Below are positions 44,810-54,395 of a DNA stretch of 64,000 nt, piece after piece. The stretch spans positions 3,472,001 through 3,536,000 of the forward strand of contig NZ_CP018016.1 in NCBI RefSeq assembly GCF_000280495.2, read 5' to 3'. Position 1 is the stretch's first letter, and the number at the start of each line of letters is the position of its first letter. A program made the translations under genes and the position numbers. This DNA comes from Kosakonia radicincitans DSM 16656 (lineage in GTDB: Bacteria > Pseudomonadota > Gammaproteobacteria > Enterobacterales > Enterobacteriaceae). Below the pieces are notes generated by a model, which had not been told where the DNA came from, did not search any database, and was given only the letters and a program-made list of their open reading frames with translations.

Positions 44810-46443
44810 GTCGGCTCCTGCATTAACGCGCGGTACTTCATATGATCCTGATACATCTCGTGGAACACAGTGTATTTACGATCGTAATACTGCTTAATGC
44901 GATTAGTCTGCGGCGTGACGGTTTTACCGATACGGCTCATCGCCGCCATCGCTTCCGGGAAGCTATCAAACACCCCGGCCGCCACGGTGCCCATCATCGC
45001 GCCGCCGAGCAGCATCGCTTCGCTCTCCTCCGGCAACAACATCGCACAGCCTGTCGCGTTAGCATGCTCCTGCACAAAGATCGGGTTTTTGGTGCCGCCA
45101 CCGCTGGCCATCACCGTATCGATGCTGTAACCACTCTGATTCATGGTCTCAATAATATGCCGCGTCCCCAGCGCAATGGCCTGGATGGTCGCCAGGTACT
45201 GCAGCGCCATATCTTCCGGCGTGCGCGACAACTTTAACCCGCTGATGACGCCGGTTAATGTTGGATTAGCGCGCGGCGAACGGTTGCCGTGGAAGTACGG
45301 CAGAATATGAATATCACGGGTCAGAAACGCAATATTCTCCGGCTCGCCCGCCATTTTCCGCAACAATGCGTTCAGTACTTCGTAAATGGTTTGCCCCTGA
45401 GTTTTCGCCTGGCTAAGCAGCGTTTCGTAGCACGGATGCGACTGAATAATATGGTCGATCAGCGCGCCGGTTGCCGACTGCCCGCCCTCATTCAGCCAGT
45501 AACCCGGCAGCACCGCCGAGTAGTATGGCCCCCATACGCCGCCAATAAAGCGTGCCTGCGCAGAGATCGCCATATGCCCGGTGGAGGTGCCGCCAATCAG
45601 CGCGATACGCCGGTCGAAATCCGCCACTTCACCAGAAACGCCGCTGGCGCCGAGCGTACCGAGCGTGCCCGCGTGAGCATCAATAATCGACACGCTTACC
45701 GCCGTGCCCGGCATCAACCCCATCTCTGTTGCCGCGCGCTGCGTCAGCCCGCGCCCCAGCGGTTCGCCCATGGTTTTCACATAGCGGCCAATTTTTTCGG
45801 CGTCATGTTCCAGCAGATCTTCGAGCCCAATTTCATGGAAATAGCTGTTGTCCCACTTGTCTTCGTGGCCCATGTACGTCCACTTACACACCGTTGAGCA
45901 AAGTGAGCGGGTATCATCGCCGGTCGCCCGCCAGGTCAGAAAATCAGGCAGATCAAAGTAGTAACCGGCGTTCGCCCAGGTGTTTGGCATATGCTGTTTC
46001 AGCCACAGCAGCTTGGGGGTTTGCATCTCCGGCGAGATAATGCCGCCGACGTAATCCAGCACCCGGTGGTGCGTGGCGTTGATGCGGTTGGCCTGCGAGA
46101 TTGCGCGATGATCCATCCACACGATAATGTTCTGCTCGCTGCGCCCGGACGGGCTAATCGTCAGCGGGTTGCCCTCTTTGTCGAGCACCACCAGCGAACA
46201 GGTGGCGTCAAAACCCAGCCCTTTAACCTGGATCGGGTTGATATCCGCCTGATTCACCGCGTCACGCACGGCGTTGCACACCGCCTGCCAGATATTGTCC
46301 GAGGATTGCTCAACAAAGTCGGCCTGCGGACGATAGATCTCAATGGCCCGGCTCGCCTGGCTGACCATCCTGCCGGTCAAATCAAAGACGCCTGCGCGGG
46401 CGCTGCCGGTTCCTACATCCACACCAATAAAGTAGCTCGCCAT
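44806..46443 (-). CDS. FGGY-family pentulose kinase
   Basis: The 545-residue protein has the N-terminal FIGVDVGTGSARAGVFD phosphate loop, a KGLGFDATCSLVV segment, catalytic SIIDAHAGTLG, GGTSTGHMAIS, and the FGGY signature region (MASGGGTKNPIFVQE). Length and motifs fit the ribulokinase/pentulose kinase branch that phosphorylates D-ribulose, L-ribulose or related ketoses. Placed between a sugar ABC transporter and a SIS isomerase, it should phosphorylate the imported substrate or its oxidation product. Confidence 0.88.
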   Translation of the reverse strand: MASYFIGVDVGTGSARAGVFDLTGRMVSQASRAIEIYRPQADFVEQSSDNIWQAVCNAVRDAVNQADINPIQVKGLGFDATCSLVVLDKEGNPLTISPSGRSEQNIIVWMDHRAISQANRINATHHRVLDYVGGIISPEMQTPKLLWLKQHMPNTWANAGYYFDLPDFLTWRATGDDTRSLCSTVCKWTYMGHEDKWDNSYFHEIGLEDLLEHDAEKIGRYVKTMGEPLGRGLTQRAATEMGLMPGTAVSVSIIDAHAGTLGTLGASGVSGEVADFDRRIALIGGTSTGHMAISAQARFIGGVWGPYYSAVLPGYWLNEGGQSATGALIDHIIQSHPCYETLLSQAKTQGQTIYEVLNALLRKMAGEPENIAFLTRDIHILPYFHGNRSPRANPTLTGVISGLKLSRTPEDMALQYLATIQAIALGTRHIIETMNQSGYSIDTVMASGGGTKNPIFVQEHANATGCAMLLPEESEAMLLGGAMMGTVAAGVFDSFPEAMAAMSRIGKTVTPQTNRIKQYYDRKYTVFHEMYQDHMKYRALMQEPT

Positions 46444-46459
46444 TCTTTTTCTCCTGAGA

Positions 46460-47413
46460 TCAGGCTTTACGATTTTGTAATGCGATAAAGAGGATCAGCA
46501 CCGCGCCCCAGAGCGCCATCGTCAGATAACTGCTGATGCCCAATAAGTTAAAGCCGCTCTCCAGCATTTGCAGCACCACCAGCGCCAGCACTAACCCCAG
46601 CACGCGCCCGAAGCCGCCGTCCGGGTTAATCCCACCCAGCACCGACGCCAGAATGGTCACCAGAAGATAAGATTCGCCGTAGCCTGCTTTCGCGGAGTTG
46701 AATTTCGCCATCATCAGAATGGCGGCCACCCAACCCAACAATGACGAGATGACATAAACGGAAATCTGCACCCGCACGGTGTTCACGCCGCTAAAACGCG
46801 TCGCCTGTTCGTTCGATCCCACCAGATAAAGGCTGCGGCCAAGCGTAGTATGTTCCAGCAATACCCACAGCAGCAGCGCCACCACAATAAACAGCAACAG
46901 CGCCACCGGAATACCGAGCAGCGTGGCATTGCCGAGAAACTGGATCGCAGCCGGAAAGCCGGAAATGACCGTGCCGTTGGAGAACAAAATGTTAAGGCCG
47001 GAAATCAGCGTCATGGTGCCAAGCGTGGCAAGAATGGGCGAAACGCCGACCCACGCCACCAGCGCGCCATTCAGTGCGCCAATCGCCACGGCCACCAGCA
47101 AACCCGCCAGCAGCGCCAGCGCGAGAAACAGTGGATTGTCGGGATGAGTGACAATTACCGCAGCCATCACCAGCGAACAGGCATTCGCACCGGCAATAAT
47201 CGACAGGTTGATGCCGCCAGTCAGCATGGTAATGCCCATGCCCAGCGCCAGCATGCCAAGGATCGGTAGCTGCGAGCCGATGGACTGGAAGTTGGCGACG
47301 CTGAAAAAGCGACTGCCGAGCAGCGCAGAAAAGACCACCGCGACAACGATGATAATCACGCATTGCAAACGGATGATGGCATCACCGGGGAAGAGTCTGG
47401 CGATTGATTTCAT
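46460..47413 (-). CDS. Sugar ABC transporter permease (RbsC family), second subunit
   Basis: The ATG at 47413 (MKSIARLFPGDAII) lies 1 bp after the upstream permease stop and gives 317 residues with about ten transmembrane helices. The LGMGITMLTGGINLSI and SVLGGINPDGGFG motifs are characteristic of RbsC/AraH-type permeases. It pairs with the other permease as a heterodimeric channel. Confidence 0.88.
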   Translation of the reverse strand: MKSIARLFPGDAIIRLQCVIIIVVAVVFSALLGSRFFSVANFQSIGSQLPILGMLALGMGITMLTGGINLSIIAGANACSLVMAAVIVTHPDNPLFLALALLAGLLVAVAIGALNGALVAWVGVSPILATLGTMTLISGLNILFSNGTVISGFPAAIQFLGNATLLGIPVALLLFIVVALLLWVLLEHTTLGRSLYLVGSNEQATRFSGVNTVRVQISVYVISSLLGWVAAILMMAKFNSAKAGYGESYLLVTILASVLGGINPDGGFGRVLGLVLALVVLQMLESGFNLLGISSYLTMALWGAVLILFIALQNRKA

Positions 47414-47414
47414 C

Positions 47415-48404
47415 TTAAAGCTCCCTTGCGAGTTTGCGTTTTTCATTCCACGCGGTCGCGCTGATGCTGACGAGAATAATCGCGCCGCTAAAGACCATGT
47501 GCCAGTAGGAGGAGACGCCGAGCAGCGTTAAACCATTTTGCAGGAAGGCCAGCAGAACCACCCCCAGTAGTGTGCCGGTGAGCGTACCCCGTCCGCCGGA
47601 CATACTGGTGCCGCCAAGCACCACCGCCGCCAGCACCGTCAACTCAAAACCGATCAATGAGTTCGGGGCGACGGATTGGGTGATCTGCGCCTGTACCACA
47701 GCTGCCACACCGGCCAGAATGCCCATATAGCCGTAGACATAAAAGTGCAGTTTCAGCAGATTAAGACCGAGGCGCGACGCCGCATCGCGGTTGCCGCCCA
47801 TCGCATAAATCTGGCGGCCCAGCCGGGTGTAATTCATCAGCACGGCAGTGACAATGATCACCAGGCCCAGGCACAGCAGCGGCAACGTCAGGCCATAGTC
47901 ATAACCATCCGCCGCGGTAAAAGAGAACCAGTTAATGCCGTTCATAAACCAGTCCGGGAAGCCATACAGCCAGGTGCCTTTGGTGGCGTAAACCAGCAGC
48001 CCGTAATAGACGTTCAGCGTGGCGATGGTGATGATGATCGCCGGGACGCGCAGCCAGTAGACCAGAAAGCCGTTCACTAAACCGAGCAGTAGCCCGACGG
48101 CCATGGCTAATGCCAGCGCCAGCGCGAAGTTGCCGCCGTGGGCGATCACCCAACTGGCCATCGCATACTGCGCAATCGCCGTCATTGCCGGAAACGAGAT
48201 ATCGATCCCGCCGGAGATCAGCACCACAAATAAGCCACAGGCCAGGATGCCGAGAATGGCGTAGCTGGTCGCCACATCCGTCAGGTTACCCAGTGATAAA
48301 AATTCATCGGTACGCACACTCAGCCCTACAGCCAGCGCAATCACCAGCAGACCAAGCCAGAATTCATGTTGCCCGACAAGGCGGGAAAGGGATGCATTAC
48401 GCAT
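47415..48404 (-). CDS. Sugar ABC transporter permease (RbsC family), first subunit
   Basis: Starting at the ATG at 48404 (MRNASLSRLVGQHEFW), which overlaps the ATPase stop by 8 bp, the protein has 329 residues and about ten membrane helices. FVVLISGGIDISFPAM and VLGGTSMSGGRGTLTG are the RbsC-family motifs. The longer frame to 48467 would overlap the ATPase gene by 71 bp and is less likely. Confidence 0.88.
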   Translation of the reverse strand: MRNASLSRLVGQHEFWLGLLVIALAVGLSVRTDEFLSLGNLTDVATSYAILGILACGLFVVLISGGIDISFPAMTAIAQYAMASWVIAHGGNFALALALAMAVGLLLGLVNGFLVYWLRVPAIIITIATLNVYYGLLVYATKGTWLYGFPDWFMNGINWFSFTAADGYDYGLTLPLLCLGLVIIVTAVLMNYTRLGRQIYAMGGNRDAASRLGLNLLKLHFYVYGYMGILAGVAAVVQAQITQSVAPNSLIGFELTVLAAVVLGGTSMSGGRGTLTGTLLGVVLLAFLQNGLTLLGVSSYWHMVFSGAIILVSISATAWNEKRKLAREL

Positions 48405-49902
48405 TGACCACCTCTGCAATCTCCTGCTCCGTGCAACGGTGCGGATTGAATTCCGCCACCAGTTCACCCCGACGCATTACCAGCACGCGATGGCTGTTGT
48501 AATAGGCTTCCGGGATTTCGTCACAAATCATCAGTACCGCCATCCCCTGTTCCGCCAGTTGGCGGGCAATCTGGTAGATCCCCTCTTTGTTGGCGATATC
48601 CACCCCAACGGTGGGCGAATCGAGGATCAGAATGCGCGGATTGGTCGCCACCCATTTGGCGATGGCAATACGTTGTGCGTTACCGCCGGAGAGCGTTTTT
48701 ACCGGCAGTTGCGCATCGGAGACTTTGATATTCAGATTGCGGATCAGCTCTGCGACCAGTTGCCCGGCTTTGGCGTGATCGAGCAGGCCGCCGCGCGTAT
48801 GCAGTTTTTCAAAAACGGTGACGATGGTGTTGTCGTAAATCGACTGCTCCATGATCAACCCTTGCGTCAGGCGGTCTTCCGAAACGTAGCCAATGCCGTG
48901 ACGAATGGCGTCATGGTTACTGCGCAGTTTCACCGGCTTACCGTTAATGCGGATCTCGCCATCTTCCGGGTGCGTCATGCCAAACAAGCTCATGCACAGT
49001 TCGGTGCGCCCTGCCCCTAACAAACCAACAATAGAGACGATCTCGCCGCTGCGCAGCGCCAGATTAATATCGCGATATTTGCCTTTGCGGCTCAGATGAC
49101 GCAGCTCCAGCATCGGCGTCTGATCCACCGGTGGTTTTTCCGGTAGCGGGCTGTAGTGGAAACGCTGTCCGGTCATCAGATACGCCAGCTCGTGGCTGTC
49201 CAGTTCGTTTGCCGGCCAGGTACCAATCAGCTTGCCGTCACGCATCACGCTGATGCGATCGGCCACTTCCATCACCTCATCCAGACGGTGGCTGACGAAT
49301 ACCACGCAGATCCCTGCGGCTTTCAGTTCGTTCACCACGCGCAGCAGTCCGTTCACTTCCTGGCGGGTCAGCGAGGCGGTCGGTTCATCCATGATCACCA
49401 GCCGGGCATCGGCGGCAATCGCCCGGCAAATCGCGACTAACTGGCGATCGGCGATGGAGAGTTTCTCGACTTTTTTATCCGGATCGAGACGCACGCCGAT
49501 GCGCGCCATCGCAGCCAGCGCCTGCGCACGCATCGCGCTGCGCCGCACCCAGATATCGCCGCCGGGCAGATAACGGTGGATGGCGATATTTTCCGCCACG
49601 CTAAAATTGGGGAATAACGAGAGATCCTGATAAATGACCTGAATGCCGTAATGCGCTGAGAGCTGCGGCGTCAGATGGTGAAAAAGTTTACCGTCCAGGG
49701 CAATGCTGGCACCTTTTTCCGGCTGATAAACCCCGGAGATCACTTTGATGATGGTGCTTTTACCGCAGCCGTTTTGCCCGGCCAGACAGTGAACTTCGCC
49801 TTTTTCCAGCGTCAGGTTCACATTGTCCAGCGCCCGCACGCCCGGAAATTGTTTGCTGATATTCTCAAGAGTGATAAATGCGGTGGTGTCTGTCATTGAC
49901 AA
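48397..49902 (-). CDS. Sugar ABC transporter ATPase (RbsA type, duplicated domains)
   Basis: This 501-residue protein has two fused ABC domains. The first has Walker A AGQNGCGKST, a LSIADRQLVAICRA signature region and Walker B RLVIMDEPTASL. The second has a GLLGAGRTEL P-loop, LSGGNAQRIAIAKW and LILDSPTVGVD. This is the RbsA/MglA/XylG class that energises monosaccharide import. It is separated from the binding-protein gene by an internal terminator. Confidence 0.92.
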   Translation of the reverse strand: MSMTDTTAFITLENISKQFPGVRALDNVNLTLEKGEVHCLAGQNGCGKSTIIKVISGVYQPEKGASIALDGKLFHHLTPQLSAHYGIQVIYQDLSLFPNFSVAENIAIHRYLPGGDIWVRRSAMRAQALAAMARIGVRLDPDKKVEKLSIADRQLVAICRAIAADARLVIMDEPTASLTRQEVNGLLRVVNELKAAGICVVFVSHRLDEVMEVADRISVMRDGKLIGTWPANELDSHELAYLMTGQRFHYSPLPEKPPVDQTPMLELRHLSRKGKYRDINLALRSGEIVSIVGLLGAGRTELCMSLFGMTHPEDGEIRINGKPVKLRSNHDAIRHGIGYVSEDRLTQGLIMEQSIYDNTIVTVFEKLHTRGGLLDHAKAGQLVAELIRNLNIKVSDAQLPVKTLSGGNAQRIAIAKWVATNPRILILDSPTVGVDIANKEGIYQIARQLAEQGMAVLMICDEIPEAYYNSHRVLVMRRGELVAEFNPHRCTEQEIAEVVNA

Positions 49903-49949
49903 TACCCCTGCCAGCGCCCGTACGGGACGCGATGGTTATCTGTGCTGCA

Positions 49950-49977
49950 AAAAGAGCCCGGCCTTGCGGCCGGTCTC
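49950..49977 (-). terminator. Intra-operon terminator between the binding-protein and ATPase genes
   Basis: On the minus strand ACCGGCC-GCAA-GGCCGGG is followed by CTCTTTTT. Such partial terminators keep periplasmic binding-protein mRNA in excess over transporter mRNA. Confidence 0.75.
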
Positions 49978-50003
49978 CGGTTCCCTGGTGTGGCCTGAAA
50001 AAA

Positions 50004-50987
50004 TCAGAAGCCGAGTGATTGCGCGTTATCTTTAGTAACTTCGAGGATTTTGTTAAAGCGGATGACTTTCTTGTCCATATCAACGTCGGCTTTGCCCAGC
50101 CCGTCGATGGTCAGATCGGGAGTGACTTCCTTGCCCTGCAACAACTGGTCAGCGACGGTGACCAGCGCAAAGCCTGCATCACGCGGGTCCCACAGCAGCG
50201 CTTTTTTGATATCGCCACGCATCAGATACGGCGCGGCCTGGCCCGGCATAGCGATCCCGACAACCGCCAGTTTGTCTTTCGCACGTTTTTTCTGTACCGC
50301 CTGCCCTGCGCCAATCGGTCCCAGCGAACCAAAACCGATCACCCCTTTCAATTGCGGGTAGGTTTTCATTAAATCGAGGGTGGTGGCGTAGGATTTGTCG
50401 ATGCTTTCCGCCACCGGCAGACGCGAGGTGACTTCAAACATGTCCGGGTATTTTTCTTTTTGATATTTAATGGCGTAATCAGCCCAGGCGTTGTGCAACG
50501 GTACGGTTAATGAACCAACGTAAATCGCATAACCGCCTTTACCGCCCATATCTTTCGCTAACTCATCAACGTTGGCCTGCGCGTATTTTTCGCTGTCGAT
50601 GGTTTCGATATCCCACTGACCAATCTGCTGATCCGGGGATTCATGCGTCAGCACCACAATGCCTTTATCGCGGGCTTTTTTCAGCACCGGCTCCAGCACT
50701 TTCGCATCGTTCGGCACCACGATGATGGCGTTAACGTTTTTCGCGATCAGATCTTCAATCACCTTCACTTGCTGCGCCGGATCCGGGGTAGAAGGCCCGG
50801 TCTGGTAAGCGTTAACGTCCAGTTTCTTCGCTGCTTCGTTAACGCCGGTCTCCATGCGGTTAAACCACGGAATACCGGTCACTTTTGCAACCACCGCGAT
50901 CTCATACTTTTCTGCTGCAACGGACTGGCCCGACACCATGCAGGCAGAAATAAGCGCTGCGCTGAGTAATGCGAGTTTGAATTTCAT
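50004..50987 (-). CDS. Periplasmic sugar-binding protein of the ABC transporter
   Basis: From the ATG at 50987 the 327-residue protein begins with a Sec signal peptide (MKFKLALLSAALISACMVSG, cut after SVAA). The mature part is a type I periplasmic binding protein (EIAVVAKVTGIPWFNRMETG, VNAIIVVPNDAKVLEPVL, THESPDQQIGQW) of the RhaS/LsrB/RbsB group. It is the first gene of the operon and should define substrate specificity. The PNDA and THE.P segments are those of the rhamnose/autoinducer-2-like branch. Confidence 0.88.
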   Translation of the reverse strand: MKFKLALLSAALISACMVSGQSVAAEKYEIAVVAKVTGIPWFNRMETGVNEAAKKLDVNAYQTGPSTPDPAQQVKVIEDLIAKNVNAIIVVPNDAKVLEPVLKKARDKGIVVLTHESPDQQIGQWDIETIDSEKYAQANVDELAKDMGGKGGYAIYVGSLTVPLHNAWADYAIKYQKEKYPDMFEVTSRLPVAESIDKSYATTLDLMKTYPQLKGVIGFGSLGPIGAGQAVQKKRAKDKLAVVGIAMPGQAAPYLMRGDIKKALLWDPRDAGFALVTVADQLLQGKEVTPDLTIDGLGKADVDMDKKVIRFNKILEVTKDNAQSLGF

Positions 50988-51374
50988 AGTTGTACCTTTC
51001 TTGAGGACAGAGGAAAGTCGCGAAGGGGAGATTAACAACGAAGGGAAGAGTTAAAATAATGTAAAAATGAAAAATGTGATACATGCCCACAAAAGTTAAT
51101 TTTGTGAAAAATTATGGTTAAATTTAAGTAAAATAACGCCATTTGATTTTCTTATATCAGATAAAATGTGTTAAAAATAGAATAAAATAAAACATTTAAT
51201 TAACAATTAATTATCATTTACCGATAAATCCAGGTATTTAGGTGCTGAATGAATGGTCATAGCGGCGGGAAAAGTTTGCAAATTTGAGAACTGAAACGAG
51301 TAAGGTAAAACGCAACATCGGCATACTGTCTTCTCCCCTTTCGATACCCCATTCTCTTTCTGCAGGAGCCGCAC
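50988..51374. other. Promoter region of the sugar operon
   Basis: An AT-rich, gene-free stretch of about 390 bp between the divergent sugar operon and the nucleotidyltransferase gene. It must hold both promoters. No regulator gene is present in the operon, so control must come from elsewhere. No convincing operator was found. Confidence 0.4.
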
Positions 51375-51953
51375 ATGCGTTATGCCAGCGCACTGGAAAC
51401 GCTATTACTCACCGATCCCCGCAGCAGGAACATACTCCATATCGTTCACTCCTTATGCCCTGAAAGCTGGATTGGCGCCGGATTTGTACGCGATGCTGTA
51501 TGGGATCATCTGCACCATAGCGTGCCGCAGCCACCGGCTGGCGATGTGGATGTCATCTGGCTTAATCCACATGAGATGGCGATCGAAGCAGATATAGCGA
51601 TGGAAAACCGCCTGCACGAGCGCGCACCAGAGGTTAAATGGTCGGTAAAAAACCAGGCTCGCATGCATCTACGCAACGGCGATGCACCCTATTCTTCACT
51701 ACTCGCGGCGCTGCGGCACTGGCCGGAAACCGCCACCGCTGTGGCGGTGCGGCTGGTCGATAAGGCGCGTATTGAGATTATTGCCCCTTTTGGCCTGGAC
51801 GATCTGTTTGGCTTGCGCCTGCGACCAACGCCGCACTTTACAGGGCGTAAATATCCGCAGTTTCTCAGGCGGGCGGAAGAAAAGCGCTGGCTGACGCGTT
51901 ACCCGCATCTTGCGCTTATCGCTGCAGATGACATTCCCCCGGGGCTATGCTAA
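51375..51953 (+). CDS. Nucleotidyltransferase-family protein (PF06042 type)
   Basis: The 192-residue protein has the minimal nucleotidyltransferase pattern IGAGFVRDAVWD followed by GDVDVIWL with the paired Asp, and the FGLDDLFGLRLRPTP segment typical of this uncharacterised bacterial group. It is cytosolic and the start has a GCAGGAG ribosome-binding site. Substrate unknown. Confidence 0.85.
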   Translation: MRYASALETLLLTDPRSRNILHIVHSLCPESWIGAGFVRDAVWDHLHHSVPQPPAGDVDVIWLNPHEMAIEADIAMENRLHERAPEVKWSVKNQARMHLRNGDAPYSSLLAALRHWPETATAVAVRLVDKARIEIIAPFGLDDLFGLRLRPTPHFTGRKYPQFLRRAEEKRWLTRYPHLALIAADDIPPGLC

Positions 51954-51993
51954 TAAAACGGCTGAATCAGAGCCTTGTACTGAAGGGGATGGG

Positions 51994-52389
51994 ATGAAAC
52001 GTTGCATGCTGGCGCTGACTGCGCTGTTAATGAGCAGCCCGCTGCTCGCGGACGAGTGCGAAAACGCCTCGACACAGGCTGAGCTGAATAGCTGTACTGC
52101 CGCACAATATCAGGCGGCGGATAAAAAGCTGAACCAGACTTATCAGAGCGCCATTAAGCGCGCCGCTCCCGCGCAGGCGTCACTGCTCAAAAAAGCGCAA
52201 CAAACCTGGATAACGCTGCGCGACAGCGATTGTGCCTTTGTCAGTTCCGGCGTCGAAGGCGGAAGCGTGCAGCCGATGGTGGAAAACCAGTGTCTGACAG
52301 ATAAAACCAACGAGCGCGAAGCCTGGCTGGCCTCGCTGCTACAGTGCGGCGAAGGCGATGTCAGTTGCCCGCTGCCGCCCGGCCATTAA
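51994..52389 (+). CDS. LprI/DUF1311-type secreted protein
   Basis: I start at the ATG at 51994, after GGGGATGGG, giving 131 residues with a signal peptide (MKRCMLALTALLMSSPLLA, cut before DECEN). The mature protein has the LprI pattern: STQAELNSCTAAQYQAADKK, a WITLRDSDC motif and paired cysteines. The related LprI is a lysozyme inhibitor; function here is unproven. Its stop overlaps the 3' end of rutR by 4 bp. Confidence 0.82.
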   Translation: MKRCMLALTALLMSSPLLADECENASTQAELNSCTAAQYQAADKKLNQTYQSAIKRAAPAQASLLKKAQQTWITLRDSDCAFVSSGVEGGSVQPMVENQCLTDKTNEREAWLASLLQCGEGDVSCPLPPGH

Positions 52390-53024
52390 CGGACGCGGAT
52401 GCCTTCAATGATCATGCGCTGCACATTATCGACCGTGCGCTGAAAGAAGGCCTCATCCTGTAACGTCGCGCCAGTGACGGCTTCCACCTGGATGGCGAAA
52501 TCGGCGTAGTGCTGGGTTGAGGCCCAAATCATAAAGATCAGATGATGCGGATCGACCGCCGCCAGTTTACCGCTGGCGATCCAGCCAGCAATAATGGCCG
52601 ACTTCTCCTCCACCAACGTTTTTAAATCCCCCGTCAGCTCCGCTTTCAGCAGCGGCGCGCCTTGCAACATCTCCTGGCAGAAAAGTTTTGATGCCTGTGG
52701 ATAATCGCGTGAAACCTCCAGCTTCAGACGGATGTACTCCTTGATCGCCACCAGCGGAGTGAAATCTGCGCGGAAGGCTTTCAGCGGCGCCAGCCAGATA
52801 TCCAGGATCTGCCGCAGCACGGCAATATAGAGCGCCTCTTTCGACGGGTAGTAATAGAGCAAATTGGTTTTCGACACGCCCGCGCCTTCGGCGACCTGCT
52901 CCAGCCGTGCGCCGTGAAAACCCACGCGGGAAAAGATCTCCAGCGCCGCCGTCAAAATCGCCTGTCGCTTCTCATTAACCGCCTGCGTACGTTTACCGAC
53001 CCGCTTCACCGTACCCTGTGCCAT
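52386..53024 (-). CDS. rutR: RutR, TetR-family regulator of pyrimidine catabolism
   Basis: From the ATG at 53024 (MAQGTVKRVGKRTQAVNEKR) the protein has 212 residues like E. coli RutR. The TetR helix-turn-helix (RLEQVAEGAGVSKTNLLYYYPSKEAL region) is followed by a ligand domain that binds uracil or thymine. It is divergent from rutABCDEF and represses it from the RutR box in the gap. Confidence 0.95.
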   Translation of the reverse strand: MAQGTVKRVGKRTQAVNEKRQAILTAALEIFSRVGFHGARLEQVAEGAGVSKTNLLYYYPSKEALYIAVLRQILDIWLAPLKAFRADFTPLVAIKEYIRLKLEVSRDYPQASKLFCQEMLQGAPLLKAELTGDLKTLVEEKSAIIAGWIASGKLAAVDPHHLIFMIWASTQHYADFAIQVEAVTGATLQDEAFFQRTVDNVQRMIIEGIRVR

Positions 53025-53127
53025 TTTCTCTCTCCTTTTGGTTGGCAGCAGCATAGCAAAAGGCGCACGGCGACTCGACCCTGTGCACTCTGATTGCACA
53101 TGAATGCCTGTTTTTTGTGCACCGTTT

Positions 53128-53143
53128 TTGACCATTTAGTCCA
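53128..53143. promoter_or_regulatory. RutR box
   Basis: TTGACCATTTAGTCCA matches the RutR consensus TTGACCANNTGGTCAA at most positions and lies between the divergent rutR and rutA genes. Confidence 0.75.
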
Positions 53144-53206
53144 CTTTTTTATGGTTCATTTCATCAACTTTCAGTTAACACCTTAATAACAATGATCTTT
53201 TCATTG

Positions 53207-53222
53207 TTGGCATCCGCTTTGC
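53207..53222 (+). promoter_or_regulatory. Sigma-54 promoter of the rut operon
   Basis: TTGG-N10-GC (GG at 53209-53210, GC at 53221-53222), reading TTGGCAT...TTTGCA, fits the -24/-12 consensus. It is about 80 bp upstream of rutA, consistent with nitrogen control by NtrC known for rut in E. coli. A half-palindromic TGTGCA-N7-TGCACA at 53082-53100 may be an activator site. Confidence 0.75.
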
Positions 53223-53303
53223 AAACCCTTGATTGCGCGGCTGAAAGGAAAATGCAGGATGCAACGCCACGCCAGACATTCACCTGACAAAGCGAGGTAG
53301 GTA

Positions 53304-54395
53304 ATGAAAATTGGTGTTTTCGTTCCGATTGGCAACAACGGCTGGCTGATTTCAACCCATGCGCCACAGTACAAGCCGACCTTTGAACTGAACAAAGCGA
53401 TTGTGCAGAAAGCGGAGCATTACCACTTCGATTTCGCGCTCTCGATGATCAAGCTGCGCGGTTTTGGCGGCAAAACTGAATTCTGGGATCACAACCTTGA
53501 ATCTTTCACGCTGATGGCCGGGCTTGCGGCGGTCACTTCGCGTATTCAGATCTATGCGACTGCCGCTACCCTGACGCTGCCGCCCGCCATTGTCGCGCGG
53601 ATGGCATCGACCATTGATTCCATCTCCGGTGGGCGCTTTGGCGTAAATCTGGTGACCGGCTGGCAGAAACCGGAGTATGAGCAGATGGGCCTGTGGCCCG
53701 GCGACGACTACTTCTCTCGTCGCTATGACTATCTGACGGAGTACGTGCAGGTATTGCGCGATCTGTGGGGAACCGGCAAAAGCGATTTCAAAGGCGAATT
53801 TTTCACCATGAATGATTGCCGCGTCAGCCCGCAACCCACCGGCCCGATGAAGGTGATCTGCGCCGGGCAAAGCGATGCGGGAATGGCATTTTCCGCGCAA
53901 TACGCTGATTACAACTTCTGCTTCGGCAAAGGTGTTAACACCCCAACCGCGTTCGCGCCAACTGCCAAACGTATGCAGGAAGCGGCCAGCGCCACCGGGC
54001 GCGATGTCGGCTCCTATGTGCTGTTTATGATTATTGCCGATGAAACCGACGAGGCGGCTCGGGCCAAATGGGAGCACTACAAAGCAGGCGCTGACGATGA
54101 AGCGCTGGCATGGCTGACCGAACAGAGCCAGAAAGATACCCGTTCCGGCGCGGACACGAATGTGCGTCAGATGGCCGATCCGACATCGGCGGTAAATATC
54201 AATATGGGTACGCTGGTGGGTTCGTATGCCACGGTAGCGCGCTTACTCGATGAGGTTGCCAGCGTCCCCGGCACCGACGGCGTATTGCTTACCTTTGATG
54301 ATTTTTTACAGGGCGTCGAAATGTTCGGCGAGCGCATTCAGCCGCTGATGCAGTGCCGTAGCCATATTCCAGCCCCAACACGCGAGGTTGCCTGA
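53304..54395 (+). CDS. rutA: RutA, pyrimidine monooxygenase
   Basis: The 363-residue flavin-dependent monooxygenase has the bacterial luciferase-like barrel ([34 protein letters not shown]). It opens the uracil ring with flavin, oxygen and NADH, the first step of the Rut pathway. It overlaps rutB by one base (TGATG). GAGGTAGGT precedes the start. Confidence 0.96.
   Translation: MKIGVFVPIGNNGWLISTHAPQYKPTFELNKAIVQKAEHYHFDFALSMIKLRGFGGKTEFWDHNLESFTLMAGLAAVTSRIQIYATAATLTLPPAIVARMASTIDSISGGRFGVNLVTGWQKPEYEQMGLWPGDDYFSRRYDYLTEYVQVLRDLWGTGKSDFKGEFFTMNDCRVSPQPTGPMKVICAGQSDAGMAFSAQYADYNFCFGKGVNTPTAFAPTAKRMQEAASATGRDVGSYVLFMIIADETDEAARAKWEHYKAGADDEALAWLTEQSQKDTRSGADTNVRQMADPTSAVNINMGTLVGSYATVARLLDEVASVPGTDGVLLTFDDFLQGVEMFGERIQPLMQCRSHIPAPTREVA

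Noticed and set aside
51075-51091. CRP-like site TGTGA...CCACA before the sugar operon
   Set aside because: The half-sites are 7 rather than 6 bp apart and the right half deviates, so it is not a convincing CRP site.
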